Of a stretch of 64,000 bases of DNA, positions 11,185 to 23,100 are shown one piece after another. How positions within the stretch are numbered: position 1 is the first letter of the stretch; every line of letters begins with the position of its first letter. Source of the DNA: Acanthochlamys bracteata (lineage: Eukaryota > Streptophyta > Magnoliopsida > Pandanales > Velloziaceae); assembly GCA_019914995.1 (NCBI GenBank), contig CM034144.1, positions 2,697,489 through 2,761,488 on the forward strand, given 5' to 3'. The notes under the pieces were generated by a model. The model was not told where the DNA came from and made no database searches. It saw only the letters and a program-made list of their open reading frames with translations. The position numbers were made by a program, and so were the translations under genes.

Positions 11185-13090
11185 TTAGACCTCAAACTCT
11201 TCACATTGTAGGAAAAATTAAAAGACAAAAGGTGTTTGTATTGATTAATTCGGATAGTACGCACAACTTTATTTCGGATCACTTAGCCAAGCACCTAAGG
11301 CTAGTAGCTGAAAGTGTTCGGCCATTAAAAGTTGAACTAGCAGATGGAAGGCTGCATTTAGTAGAGGTCATTCACAGGAAGATTCCCTTAATAACACAAG
11401 GAGTAGAAATGTTGGTGGATGCCTATCCTTTTCCACTAGGAGTCATGTATTTGGTATTAGGAATCAAGTGGCTCGAGAGCCTTAGTAAAGTTGTAAGTGA
11501 CTGGAAGAAATCGGAGATGCAATTATGCATAAACAGGTAATATTATGTGCTACAAGGAATCTGCGAAGGACGGGTTTCTCAACTGACCAGCTTGCGGCCA
11601 AATAACACATTGTGTTCGCTAAGACACATGGCTATAGAACAAACAACAGTGGAGGCCTCCAGCAACCTCAACCAATTGCCCACTGACTTGCAGGAACTCC
11701 TGAAGATGTATGAGCAATATTCAAGTCTATTCCGGGGCTTCTACTAAGACGCACGCATCATCATGGTATCCCTCTCTATCCTGGTGTAGCACCTGCCAAC
11801 ATTAGACCCTATAGGTATCCCTACATGCAGCAAACAGAGATTTAAAAGCAGTTGCTGAGATGCTGTCTCAAGCTATAATTCGATCCAAGTTGTTCTGCAT
11901 TTTCGTCTCCAATTTTGCTTGTAACAAAAAAGACAGATCTTGGAGATTTTTTGTGGATTATAGAGCACTCAATGAGATAACCGTGAAGGATAAATTTCCA
12001 ATTCTGGTTATTAACGAATTGCTAGATGAACTTCATGGTGCCCAAGTCTTCTCCAAGCTAGATTTAAAGTCCGGTTATCATCAAATTCGAGTAAGGAAAG
12101 AGGATATCCATAAGACAGCATTTAAAACTCATGATAGGCACTATGAGTTTATGGTTATGCCATTTGGGTTGACGAATGCACCGCTATCTTTCAATCTTTA
12201 ATGAACGAGGTTTAACGATCCTATCACCGAAAATTTATGCTTGTAGTTTTTTGATGATATTCTGGTGTATAGTAGGACTTGGGAGGAGGATAAGGAGCAT
12301 TTAGCCAAAGTGTTCAAAGTATTATAGAAAGAAAAATTATGCGTCAACCTCTCCAAGTGCAAATTTGGGTGCGAGGAGCTAGACTATTTGGGTCACATCA
12401 CTTCTGCACAAGGGATTGCCGCGGATCCATCAAAGATAAAGGCAATGATAAAGTGGTCTGTACCTACCTCAGCTACAGACCTTCACAGATTTTTAGGCCT
12501 TATTGGATACTATCGAAGGTTTGTTAAAGACTATTGGTATATTGCTGTCCCCTTCACCTTTTTTTTGAAGAAAGAAGCCTTTGCTTGGTCACTAGAGGCT
12601 AATCAAGCATTCCAAAAACTAAGGAAGCTATGATAACCACACCTGTGTTGGCTTCACCGGATTTTCAAGCACCCTTCACAGTGGAAACCGATGCATATAG
12701 TAAGGGAATTGGCACTGTTTTGACTCAGAACAATCGGCCTGTGGCTTTCTTCAGCAAGGCCCTATGTCCGACGGCTTTAGCAAGGTCTACATATGAAAAA
12801 TAACTAATGGTGTTAGTTCTAGCTATGCAACGATGGAGGCTTTACCTACTCGGGCAGCGGTTTACCATCAAAACTGATAATTTGAGTCTCAAGTACTTGC
12901 TGGAGCAATGTCTAACTACACCCGACCAACATAAATGGCTAGTAAAGTTACTAGGTTACGATTATCGAATCCAGTATAGATCCGGGACACAAAACATTAT
13001 GGCAGATGCCTTGTCCGGTAAGCCCAGTGCAACCTTGGTGGCTTTCACTACCATCCAACCATCGTTCTGGGATGATTTCCGTATAGCCCA
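11185..13090 (+). pseudogene. Gypsy protease, reverse transcriptase and RNase H, decayed
   Basis: The protease region near 11,231-11,275 reads LINSDSTHNF. The catalytic Asp-Ser/Thr-Gly triad of the family has changed at both Asp and Gly. RT motifs run from [20 protein letters not shown] (about 11,941) through [14 protein letters not shown] and MPFGLTNAP (about 12,157) to FFDDILVYS at 12,247, after a stop and frameshifts near 12,200-12,246. The YxDD box begins FFDD. RNase H follows from about 12,680 (VETDAYSKG), through KTDNLSLKYLLEQ near 12,870, to MADALSGKP near 13,000. Domain order identifies Ty3/gypsy rather than copia. Confidence 0.8.
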
Positions 13091-13189
13091 GTAGCAAGAT
13101 TCAGCTGCAAGATAGCCACTGCTGGGTCACACCCAGATTGGAGAGTCTCTAGCAGGATCCTGATATGCAACAACCATATACGGGTTTCA

Positions 13190-14250
13190 GCTACCCTTCC
13201 ATATGGACGTAATTGTTATTCGAAGCCCATAACTCTACAGGCGGGGACATGGTGGAGAATTTCGCACTTTCAAAAGATTGGCACAACAATTCTACTTGCT
13301 CGGGATGGCCAAAGATGTAAGGAATTATGTTACAGCTTGTTCCAACTGCACCTGTGCAAAAACAGATTGTTTGCGGCCTGCTAGACTGCTTCAACCTCTT
13401 CCAATACCTGAGAGCATATACACGGATATTGTCATGGATTTCATTGAAGGGCTCCCTCCATCAGGAGGTAAGGATACTATCCTTGTTATAGTTGATTGTC
13501 TTTCCAAATACGCACATTTTGTAGCATTGAAACACCCTTATACTGCAATCGACATTGCAAATGTCTTTGCTAAAGAGGTGGTTAGGCTCCATAGTTGCCC
13601 AGCAACGATAGTTTTGGACCGAGATCCGTTGTTTCTTTTTCTCAGCGTATTCTGGAAGGAATTGCATAGACCGCAGGGTACCTCACTACATATGAGCACG
13701 GCGTATCATCCTCAAATTGATGGACAATCGGAAGTGGTGAATAGAGGACTGAAAACTTATCTACGATGTTTCGTAGGAGATCATCCTCGCAAGTAGTTTC
13801 AGTGGCTCCACTGGGCTGAATTCTCTTATAATACCAATACACACTCGGTTACAAAAACAACTCCCTTTGAAGTAGTCTATGGTCGCCCTCCTCCACCATT
13901 AATTTCTTTTCCAGAGGGCAGCACGTATTCTGGAGAACTAGGAGCTTAGCTCTATGAGCGCGATGAAATTTTAAGGGAGATTCAATTACAGCTGCATCGA
14001 GTGCAAAACCGAATGAAACAATTAGCCGACGTGAAGCGCAAAGAGAAGCACTACCAGCCAGGTAGTCGAGTCTTTCTCAAGCCCCAACCTCATCGACAGT
14101 CTTCAATAGCAGCAAGGCGGGATCACAAACTACGCTTTTGTTACTATAGGCCTTTTGTTATTAATAACAAAAGGCCGTCAGACCTACAGCTTATCGGCTA
14201 CAATTACCGACCACTTCAAAAAACACCCCATTTTCCATGTGTCACAACTT
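13190..14250 (+). pseudogene. Gypsy integrase with 3' tail, decayed
   Basis: An HHCC-type N-terminus is visible across a frameshift, with the two Cys in TACSNCT near 13,335-13,355. The core has MDFIEGLPPSGGKD near 13,433, then VLDRDP near 13,612, AYHPQIDGQSEVVNR near 13,700 and LRCFVGDHP. A TAG follows at about 13,794. The 3' part (13,800-14,250) still resembles the integrase tail, in broken frames. Confidence 0.75.
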
Positions 14251-14340
14251 AAAGATGCGCAATAAATCCCCACTAACATCCTCGCGGAGGTTGCTACAGG
14301 CAAGGAACTTTCTTTACTCGGCTTCGAGGACGATGCCAAA

Positions 14341-14357
14341 TTTTGAGGGGAGGGGAA
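14341..14357 (+). other. Polypurine tract of the gypsy element
   Basis: A purine run (gaggggaggggaa) lies immediately before the 3' LTR, as expected for the plus-strand primer of LTR retrotransposons. Confidence 0.85.
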
Positions 14358-14873
14358 TGATATGATGGACAGCAATAAGGACGAACTAGAGGAGGTCCAG
14401 AGGAATACAAGAGAAGAAGTAAAGAAAGAAGTTAGAAATAGGCCTCGCCGGAGCACCAGGCTCACAGCTAGTTGTCGGAAGTGTCCAAGTGTGTACCTTG
14501 AGGACTCCAAAGGAGTCCACGATGGTGTTGCACTTGGTTCAATAAGAGGGAACTAAGTGCAGCAACTGGAGCAAAAGGCACTCGGGTGCTAAATAAGACC
14601 TCTCGAAATTTAGGTGTTTTAGTCCATTAGAGATTTTTAGTGTTTGAATTAAATGTCAGTATGACTCCTAAGTAGGAGAGCTTGTATCAGTATAGAGATG
14701 TCAGTAGGACTTCTAAGTAGAAAAGTTTGTATTAGATAAGAGTTTATTTTATTGTAACCACCACAAGTATAAAAAATGAGGGCATGACTGAGAGGAGCAT
14801 GCAAGTTGGGAATTTAATTTATTCTTCTTAGCTGTAGTTCTACTTAGTATTCTTAGAAATTTAAGTTGTGTCA
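14358..14873 (+). repeat. 3' LTR of the gypsy element
   Basis: It begins TGATAT after the polypurine tract and ends ttgtgtca. By eye it is about nine-tenths identical to the 5' LTR, with many transitions. It contains a 45-bp tandem duplication (units starting at 14,654 and 14,699) that the 5' LTR lacks. Confidence 0.88.
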
Positions 14874-14917
14874 GACTTGTTAAATCACTTGGTGTAGATT
14901 CAGTAGTCAGATTGGAG
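14874..14917 (+). repeat. Right copy of the 44-bp direct repeat flanking the gypsy complex
   Basis: It starts gacttgttaaatcacttgg and ends cagattggag. It differs from 8,708-8,750 by two substitutions and one indel. Confidence 0.8.
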
Positions 14918-16200
14918 TCTATCACAATTTGTTAATCACTCTCATATGGAGGACTTAAGATAGAGATGTTCATTGTACAATATGGGAGATTCCTTATTTC
15001 AATTTGTTTAAAACATTATTTAATTAACATAATCAGATGGATCATAAAAATCTAGTGACTCAAAATATCCTCAGTTCTAGATTTTTGAAAATGTGGTAAT
15101 TAAGAATAGGTAGTAATATTTTGTTTTGCTTAGAAACACAGTTTTTGTGCAATGGGATCATAACTAAGAACGACAACCTTCCTATTCCAACACCATAGCC
15201 TAACTAAACTAGATTGCAGCTTTCTTTTAGATAATTAAATATTCATCTTAAAATATCGGGAGCAAAACAAACGTGCTAAACTAAAAAAATGAAGCTCAGA
15301 ATAATTTGAGGCAGAATTATAAAGGCGTTCAAAAGGAAAATTCCGCCTGGAACAAAAGAAGAAAGACGATATACGACATGAATAGAGATAATAATAGCTT
15401 CTCCTCAATATTTCATGGGCATCAAGGTAAAAATAAAGTAATGTGACCATGTTTTATTTCAGCAGTCTAATTTTATTCAGGGTGTCTCGGTGCACAAATA
15501 TACAGTAACAATGCTTTGAGAAACAAGATACTCCTTGAAAACAACAAATTGATATTCCTCTTGCTGTGTCGGCTTGAAAGCAGTTTATGTTTTTTAGAGA
15601 TTGAGGTTTATGAGTCCTTTAAAATCTCCATAAATTCGAAAACATCCATCAAAATGACAACGAAACAACTAAATTGAACTCTATCTCAAAAAGGCATCAA
15701 CAGCACAATACAATAACAATAGCCTCTATTTGCTAAGCACACTAAATGGTCTCTGTACATATAAATGAAGAAAATCAAACGGATAAGAACACTATTACTG
15801 AAAGGCATAGCTGATTGTATTGCAAGTTTACAACTAATGCTGTATGTCTTCGACTTTGACTTAGTATCTACTAATTTGCCACTTGAAATTAACTATTAAA
15901 AATCATGGAGAAGAAACATGTCCTACTAACCTAGAGTGTAAAAAATCAAATGATGAATTATTTTTAAGTGAAGATACTAGCAAATATTTTCTAACATTAA
16001 AATAGAGGAGGACAATCTTTGTAATTGCAATTCCTATCACAATATACATTAGTTTGCTATGTATATTTTCTATACTAGATAGTTTCTTGTGTATTTGTTG
16101 ATTCAAAATTTTATTTAAGCTTTATTTTAGAAAATTAAATATATTATACTGACAAAATAAAAATATTATCTTTGATTATAAGAATTATGAGATTTACTAG
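14918..16200. other. AT-rich intergenic stretch, no gene recognised
   Basis: No open frame has a recognisable domain, and I see no RNA gene. The short minus-strand frames at 15,235-15,450 and 15,903-16,106 look like chance. Confidence 0.5.
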
Positions 16201-16560
16201 CAAAGAAAAAGTGGTGGTTATTACTATTCGTGTCAAAAACTGCTAAGTCGTGATTGTTGTTACTATGTGCTGGACATACGTACTTATAACGACAAAAGAA
16301 ATGCACTATCACTAGTAAGTGATATTCACGTCCAAAACTATTTGGTGACTAATCTAACTATTTTCATCAAATTAAGTTGGTAGCTAATTAGTAGATATCC
16401 GTAACTAACATTATTTGGTTGCTAATATAATCCACAACCAAGTCAAATTGGCGGCTAATGAGCAGATATTAGTGACTAAGTTGTACTGGTTAGGTTTACT
16501 CTTAACAGCGACTAACAAAGCCTTTTGGTCGTGAATGGTACAAAAATACATAATTTACCT
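16200..16560. repeat. Cluster of short degenerate repeats with GCTAAT/GACTAA cores
   Basis: Motifs such as ggtagctaat, ggttgctaat, ggcggctaat and gtgactaa recur, with two related blocks about 78 bp apart (about 16,372 and 16,450). Such subterminal arrays are common in CACTA-like and other DNA transposons, but no ends or transposase are visible. Confidence 0.35.
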
Positions 16561-16924
16561 ATGTTGCTATTTCTCAAATCTTGTGTAATAAAAAGATATT
16601 ATAACCTGCATAACAATCATTTTCTAAATAGATAAACAAGCAAAAATTACATAAATAATTTTCACCAAACTCAATAAGTTAAAAGTTAATAAAAAATACC
16701 TTACACTACTTCTAACAAAAATTAAACAATTCTATAAATAGAAAAACAACTTATTGCAGCAGAAATTAAGTAACTATTTCACCAAAGTAGAACCACTTGA
16801 CGAATTGACACTTCAAATTATAAAAAAAAAATTGATCATGCATTTAAAAGGAACTTAAAGAAAAAATGCTAGTAACATCCTAGTATATAGAAAAATTTTA
16901 AATTTCATAATAAAAGTTAAAGAA

Positions 16925-17095
16925 TGAGAAATATATTCTATTTCACTCGTCCAATCTATAAATGTTGATTTAATTCTTCATACACATCACATTTTTTGAG
17001 AGGGTAATATCTATAGTGATTTTGTATTATTTCGTTGATTACTTTTATTTTCACATTATAGGTTGTTGTAAACTTACATATATAGATCATGTTTG
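16925..17095 (+). repeat. Dispersed single copy of the 164-178 bp satellite-like repeat
   Basis: It contains ttctatttcactcgtcca, then a ttcttcatacacatcacatt block, then gtgattttgtattatttcgt. These blocks occur in the same order and spacing in the tandem array at 19,500-20,160. Confidence 0.7.
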
Positions 17096-17299
17096 TAAAC
17101 GCTTTTTTTCTGCTTTTGGCAGAAGAAAAGCACCAAAGTAAATTGATTGGTCGGCAATTAGTACTTTTTTCTAAAAGAAGCTGCTTGTTTACGCTAAACA
17201 AAGAAGCATCAAAATGATGCTTTTCAAAAAACACAGCACGGACCTTCTCCTACCAAGGCTGAGAAAAGACGACTTTGCCATATTAAGTTAAAATAACTA

Positions 17300-17742
17300 C
17301 ACTGTTTATAAACCCTCCTACTCCCATTATTCTCTCAACTCTCTCATTTCTTGCCGACTCTCTCCGGATCTCTCGCTCGGCTCCTCTCTGCTGCCACCTC
17401 CTGCGATCCAAAGTTTCTCCCGCCGTTCTAATCTAAATATAAAGACGCCTCCAACCGTCCGACTATTAGAGTTCTCTAAATTTCTTTATCCCTCTTTCTC
17501 TAATTTCTCTCTCTAGCTTTTCGTCGTCTTGTAGAGATCGCTGGAGCCCTAGCTCTGATTTAATCACCGCCACTGGTTTCGATGGAGATATTCACCTGTG
17601 ACATCGAGACCTCTTTTGGAAGAGATATGGCGTCTAACTAGGGCCAAGAGGAAATTGATTAAAGTTGTCAGGCTTCTGTTCTTATTAGTTTCTTTCTCTA
17701 CTCTTCAGGTTTCAGATTGAAGAACAAAACAAAAACAAAACC
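17300..17742 (+). promoter_or_regulatory. Probable promoter and CT-rich leader of the former expansin gene
   Basis: A TATA-like ctaaatataaag lies near 17,434. It is followed by a pyrimidine-rich stretch typical of plant 5' leaders, ending in aaaacc just before ATG at 17,743. Confidence 0.4.
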
Positions 17743-18752
17743 ATGGGGTTTCAGCTTTTTCGCTGAAATCTTTTTCGTCTTCTGTTTTGTGTTTCTTGTA
17801 ACAGGAATTGGAGGCATTGATGCTAAAGCCATGTTTAAAGAATGCAAATCAGCAACAACAACCTACACCCCAACAATATCAGAAGGTTCTGTTTCTACTG
17901 GTAAGTAATTGATGAATTTTTCTTTCTCAATTTCTTGAAAGAAACCAATTCATATAGAATCCTTGGTTTTCGATTCATTTCTGTTACAATACAAGAATAG
18001 TTACAAGAAAATTTTCTTTAGAAAAGGAAAGCAATGATGATGAATTTTCCCCCCTTTAGGAGGTTACCACGGACTTGTCGCAGGGCTCAGGAGCGCTCTA
18101 TTCAACCGGGGAAGTGCCTGTAGCAGCTACTATTAACTCCTTGTGTCGATCACATCCATTGGTGTTTACTTAGAAGCCCATCAGTGATCAACACAGCAAC
18201 GGATTTCTGCTTACCAAACTATGAACTTCAAGTGATTATGGAGGTTGCTGCAACTTTCCGCAAGAGTATTTTGAAATGTCTGTAGCTTCATTTGCTAAGA
18301 TTGCTAGAAAAGAAACTAATCTTGTGCCTGTTCAATATAGAAGATTGTATTAGCATGCTATATACTACGTTGCTACCCTAGCTATTTGTTTGAAAAGCCA
18401 TGATTGTATATTTTTTCTAATGTATTTTGCATTGATGGTGCTGGGTGAATTGTGTAAGGGAAGGAAGGATGATATTCACTGTGATAGAGAGTTCATACTT
18501 CATTTAGGTTCTGATTCAAATGTTGGCTCACATGGTGAAGTATCCATAATGAAGATCAAAGGTTCAAACACAGGATGGATAGCGATGGGAAGAAACTAGG
18601 GACGGAACTGGTAGTGCAATGCATATCTAATCAAGCAGCCGCTTTCTTTTGAGGTAACTATTAGTGAAGGAAAGACTGTTACTTCTTATAGTGTTGCTCT
18701 ATATAGTTGGAAATTTGGGCAGACATTTGAAGGGAAACAATTCGATAGATAG
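17743..18752 (+). pseudogene. Alpha-expansin (EXPA-type) pseudogene
   Basis: Expansins loosen plant cell walls. The relic has two recognisable parts joined by an intron at 17,901-18,059 with good donor (gtaagt) and acceptor (tttag). Exon 1 encodes a hydrophobic leader (FCFVFLVTGIGGID), but the reading frame from ATG 17,743 shifts. Exon 2 reads STGGYHGLVAGLRSALFNRG across the junction, then a stop. Later pieces match family motifs: [20 protein letters not shown] (about 18,230-18,290), VPVQYRR, KIKGSNTGWIAMGRN (about 18,553-18,597), QPLSFEVT and [13 protein letters not shown] near the end at 18,750-18,752. Most catalytic-domain Cys and the HFD region are lost or out of frame. About 100 bp near 18,345-18,450 looks inserted. 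No intact gene product is possible. Confidence 0.8.
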
Positions 18753-19500
18753 ATTTTGTAGCTCTAGGTGCATTAACAAAATCATGTAATCAATTTTTTT
18801 ATTTTTTGGTGAACTTTTGATATTGTTTTGCATTCAATATGGGAAAGATGGGTTTTACATTGTATTCTTGCAATGACAACTTCATGGTAAATGTTCAATT
18901 GAATTCTTCTTATATACAAAGTTTGAAGAGTATTAAGTTGGAACAAGGCCTTAGAATACATCTTTGTGTTTCCAAAAAGTCACCATTCCAGTGAATTCAC
19001 TTGTTGCTTGACTACAAAGAGCACCTTTACATTAAAAGCTTAAAAGGTAAACTCTACAACAAATGAGACCAGTATTTTATAAACTTTATGTACGTTGGAA
19101 GGTAACACTACTCATAGGAAAAGAGTCAATAATAATAATAATAATAATAATAAATATAAAAAAATAAGTAATACTATAAATATATCTATAAAATTAATTT
19201 TTAAAAATTAGATAATACATGAAATATATTCAAAATTTTAACAATATTTCGTTTATTGTATATCTAAAAATATTTTAGTCATTATATATGTTATTCACTT
19301 ATAAGCACAACTTTAGCTAAACATATTTTCAATTTTTTTTAAAAAAAAATTCTAAGCAGTAAATTTTATCCAAACATATTTCAACAAAAAACGCAACAGC
19401 CATTTTTTTAAGGAAAAGCATATAAACAGTAGCTTTTGCATACAACTTCTAAATTTTCAGTTTAACCAAATATGACCATAAAAAACTTAGAGAGTGCAAA
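18753..19500. other. AT-rich stretch with (AAT)n microsatellite at 19,128-19,152
   Basis: No gene is visible. A trinucleotide run of about eight units is the only regular structure. Confidence 0.6.
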
Positions 19501-20160
19501 ACTGTTTCTATTTAACTCATCCGACTAAGGTTATCCCGGTTCTTCTTATGTGTCACAGTCATCGGGACGATCACGTTCGAGGTAATTTCATCACCAACAT
19601 TTTATTTTCATTCTTAAATTATTAAAAACCTATATATTATTTAATAAAATTAAAAATGTCAAACTTAATTCTATTTCACATGTTCAACCTTATGATTTTA
19701 GTTCTTCTTATACATCACACTTGCTAGCATGGTTATGTCCATGGTGATTTTGTATCATTTCGTCACTTTTGTTTTACTGCTTAAAGTTGTTACAAATTTA
19801 GATATTATATAAAAACGTAAAGAATACAAAGCAATTTCAATTTCACTCGTCTAACCTCCAAAGTTTCATTTTGATTCTTCCTATATGTCACATTTGCTTA
19901 GAGGATTTTGATCGCGGTAATTTTGTGTTATTTTATCGCTTTATTTTAGTTTCACTCTTAATTTATTACATAACTCGGCATTATATAATAAAATTTTGAA
20001 AAAACAAAATTATTTCTATTATATCTTACTCACCGATTCTTTTTATACATCAAATTCACAACTATCACGCTGGAGGTTTGATTTTGTATTGTTTCATTAC
20101 ATTTTTTTAATTTTCATTCTTTAAACTGCTATAAATGTAAATATAATATAATATAAAAGT
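19500..20160 (+). repeat. Four tandem copies of a 164-178 bp satellite-like repeat
   Basis: The anchor ttctattt (or a one-base variant) occurs at 19,505, 19,669, 19,836 and 20,014. Each unit then has a ttcttatacatcacatttg-like block, a ggtgattttgtattatttcg-like block and an AT-rich end (attatataataaaatt). The units are diverged from one another, so the array is not young. A fifth copy is at 16,925-17,095, on the other side of the expansin relic. Confidence 0.75.
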
Positions 20161-23100
20161 AATTATTGCATAAAAATTAAATCATACAAATTATTCTCAA
20201 AATGTAACATATTATCTAGCATTGTGTATTCCCTTTACAAATGAGATGTAACTATAGTTGTATGCCCATTGTATTCAAATCCGTTGTTTTTCCTTCATGT
20301 ACGCAATCTCAAAGGTATAGTGTATCAGCAAGTGCATTAAATAAGACAATTCTCTATTTTTATTGTGCCAACTCAAATTTAGATTTTGTTTTTGTGTTTT
20401 TTTAAGTTAATCCAAGTGGCTTTCCAAATTGTGTTGCTTTCAAAACCTCTAACTATAATAATATATCATGAGCAGTCAAGTCTCTTGGCTTTGGCCTCGT
20501 CTCATGTTTGTTGTTGCACTCTTTACTACTTTAGACGATGATTAAGATATAAAAAATCGTTCATAACTTCTATACATATTTAATTTGTATATTTTCTCAA
20601 AATATGTTCTTATTGTAAATGCAATAAGTAATTTTAATTTTTATGGCCCATTCGAAAAAAATTTCATGTGTAGGAAACATCACTTAGAGTTAAAACGACT
20701 ACAACATTTAAAATGAATATACTTCTGAAAACTATGTCGTATGTTTTAGTTTCTCTCTTCAATAAATATTCAATTCAACTTTTGTTAGAGGCGGTAAGGA
20801 AGGATCTAAAATCTTTATTAGACTGACTGGATCATGGATCTAAATTAATAATGACATAGTGAAGAACGTCTTCTACATGCATTCATACGGAGATAAATTG
20901 TACGGTCCAAGTACAAAGGGCCAAATGTTATATTGTTTGTTTATATAGTTGAAAAGAGTGAAACTATTCGCGACAAAGCAAAACTTACATTACAAGGATC
21001 TTTGACGAATGAACAGAACTTCCATCAAAGTGTCTCCAACCTTTACACTTTCTAGTGGATGCCTCACTAAAAAAATTTTGAGACATGGTTATTTTTACCT
21101 GATGAAATTCTAATGCAGTTTTTCTTAACATAAATAACTTTTGCAGTTTTTGAGTCAATGGAAAGTAACAAAATATCTTTTGAACAATCTTCTTATCTTG
21201 AACATCAGGGCTTCCACCTTATTTCATTATATTCTGAACACTTATCTAATTTGGTAATATTTCTTCTAAAGAACATACAATTATATTTGTGTTCATGAGT
21301 AAGCTCTCATCCTAATTTTAAATCCTAAAGTATTAGTTTAGCATAGTAATAAAATATGGGATTGAGTGACATTCAATGGCAATATTACAAAATATCTAAA
21401 AATATCATCGATTATTTAGTTGGTTACTCAAGTCATACGTTAGCATCGAACATTTAATGAATGAAAGAAAAAAAAGAACCATTACTACCTGAAAGTAGTG
21501 TATTTGAATTCTTTTAGTAATGTATTGAACATATCAAGTTCATCATTGTTCTCTATAGTTTAGCAAGCTTGTTTCTCAAATTCAACATCAATGAATAAAT
21601 TTTTATTTACATCTTGCAATATTTCAAACAATTCGTGCTTGTCATCACTTTCTACCACATTCGTTGAAGTTTTATTCTTTCCTCCATTTGGCTGACGATC
21701 TATTGGTGGAAGCTTCTTTTCGTGGTGTACTTTAGCATAAAATGACTTTGTTACTAAGTACATTTTAAACATTTCCTACTTTTGCTGATATATATTCCAA
21801 ATAAATTTTACAAGGATATCGAATTCTTTCTATATTCTTGTGATCTCACGAGCACATTTCATAAATTATTCTAAATATACTATAGTCTTCACATTTATTT
21901 TTTATTTCATCCAAATCATGTCAATTCATACAATAAACTATGTTTATAGAATTACTAAACTAAATAAAACAGCATCCACATATATAATAATCCAAAATTT
22001 TAAGTTTAAATTTTATTTTGTAACATTCTTTTAAAAGTTGCTTTGATCGTACTAATATTTTGAGTTTCTAACTATTTATTCTATAAATTTTAGTTTTGTT
22101 TTTGTTTTTAAGTATACTTTAATTTCTTTTTATATTTTCTATTAAATAATGAATGTCTCATTATCAAAGGATATGTCATTTCTAATTCTTTCCAAAAAAC
22201 TAATATGAAATGAATCCGAAAAAAGAATCGAAATCGTTATTCCTATATCTGACCCGTTAATGTGATAAATTCAAACTTCATTAGGATTTCAATCACAAGT
22301 ACTAGAACACATGCACATATTCATCAATTGAACATCATATTCGAAACAAAAATCTCCTGAATTGATCTCAAGAAGACACTGATTACATAAAAAAAACAAT
22401 TACAACTTTACCTTACTGAAACTTCAATCGAGACTAAATTTAAACTTGGAACACGTGAGCATAGACATGGCAACCTATATGATTTTGTATCTAATGAGGA
22501 ATAAAGTCATTAAATTTTATGAAGTGAAATTGCAAAATTTATGAAAAAAATGAATAGATGTAACACCTAACAAAAACAATATGGTTCAAATCAACTACAA
22601 AACTCCCAGTAAACTGTATATTGAATCCTATACTACTATACTATTATTAACTCAAAATATAGGCCCATATGTTCCAACCAATAAGGACTTATACGGTATG
22701 ATTTATTGTATAATCCATTGCAGGTGATCTTAATTCATTCAGGAAAACTTTCACCACATTCTAACACTCAATTAGTCAATTTATAGTTATTATTATCTTT
22801 AGTATGAGTTTTCTATCTTTTTATATTTAGTTTAACCTATTCTATTTTGTTTTGAATTCAAATCTAACAGGACAAGACTTAGAAGTGAACTTACTAATTT
22901 TGAAACTTCATTTCTACAGTGCTTGTAGTTTACTCAAATTAATTGTTTTTCCAATATAAAACTAAAAGACTACCAACATTCTTCTTAGTTCTTTTAGCCA
23001 TCAACTTAAACAATAAAGAATCCACCTGCGAAAAGTGTCCGTGAGTAAAGCATAAGACCTCGAGTTGATTCATAGTCATCTTGTAAAGACAAAGAAACAA

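Larger units (their letters stand above)
8751..14873 (+). mobile_element. Rearranged Ty3/gypsy LTR retrotransposon complex
   Basis: In order: the 3' part of a plus-strand LTR with its primer-binding region (8,751-8,858); an inverted LTR lacking its 3' end (8,859-9,251); inverted polypurine tract and 3' internal sequence (9,252-9,326); then a full-length element with 5' LTR (9,327-9,799), internal region (9,800-14,357) and 3' LTR (14,358-14,873). Order of domains is gag, protease, RT, RNase H, integrase, as in Ty3/gypsy. Stops and frameshifts are scattered throughout. No 5-bp target duplication is seen. Confidence 0.85.

Noticed and set aside
14184-14510. 108-codon minus-strand frame
   Set aside because: It is the antisense of the gypsy 3' end and LTR, the counterpart of the frame at 9,000-9,326.
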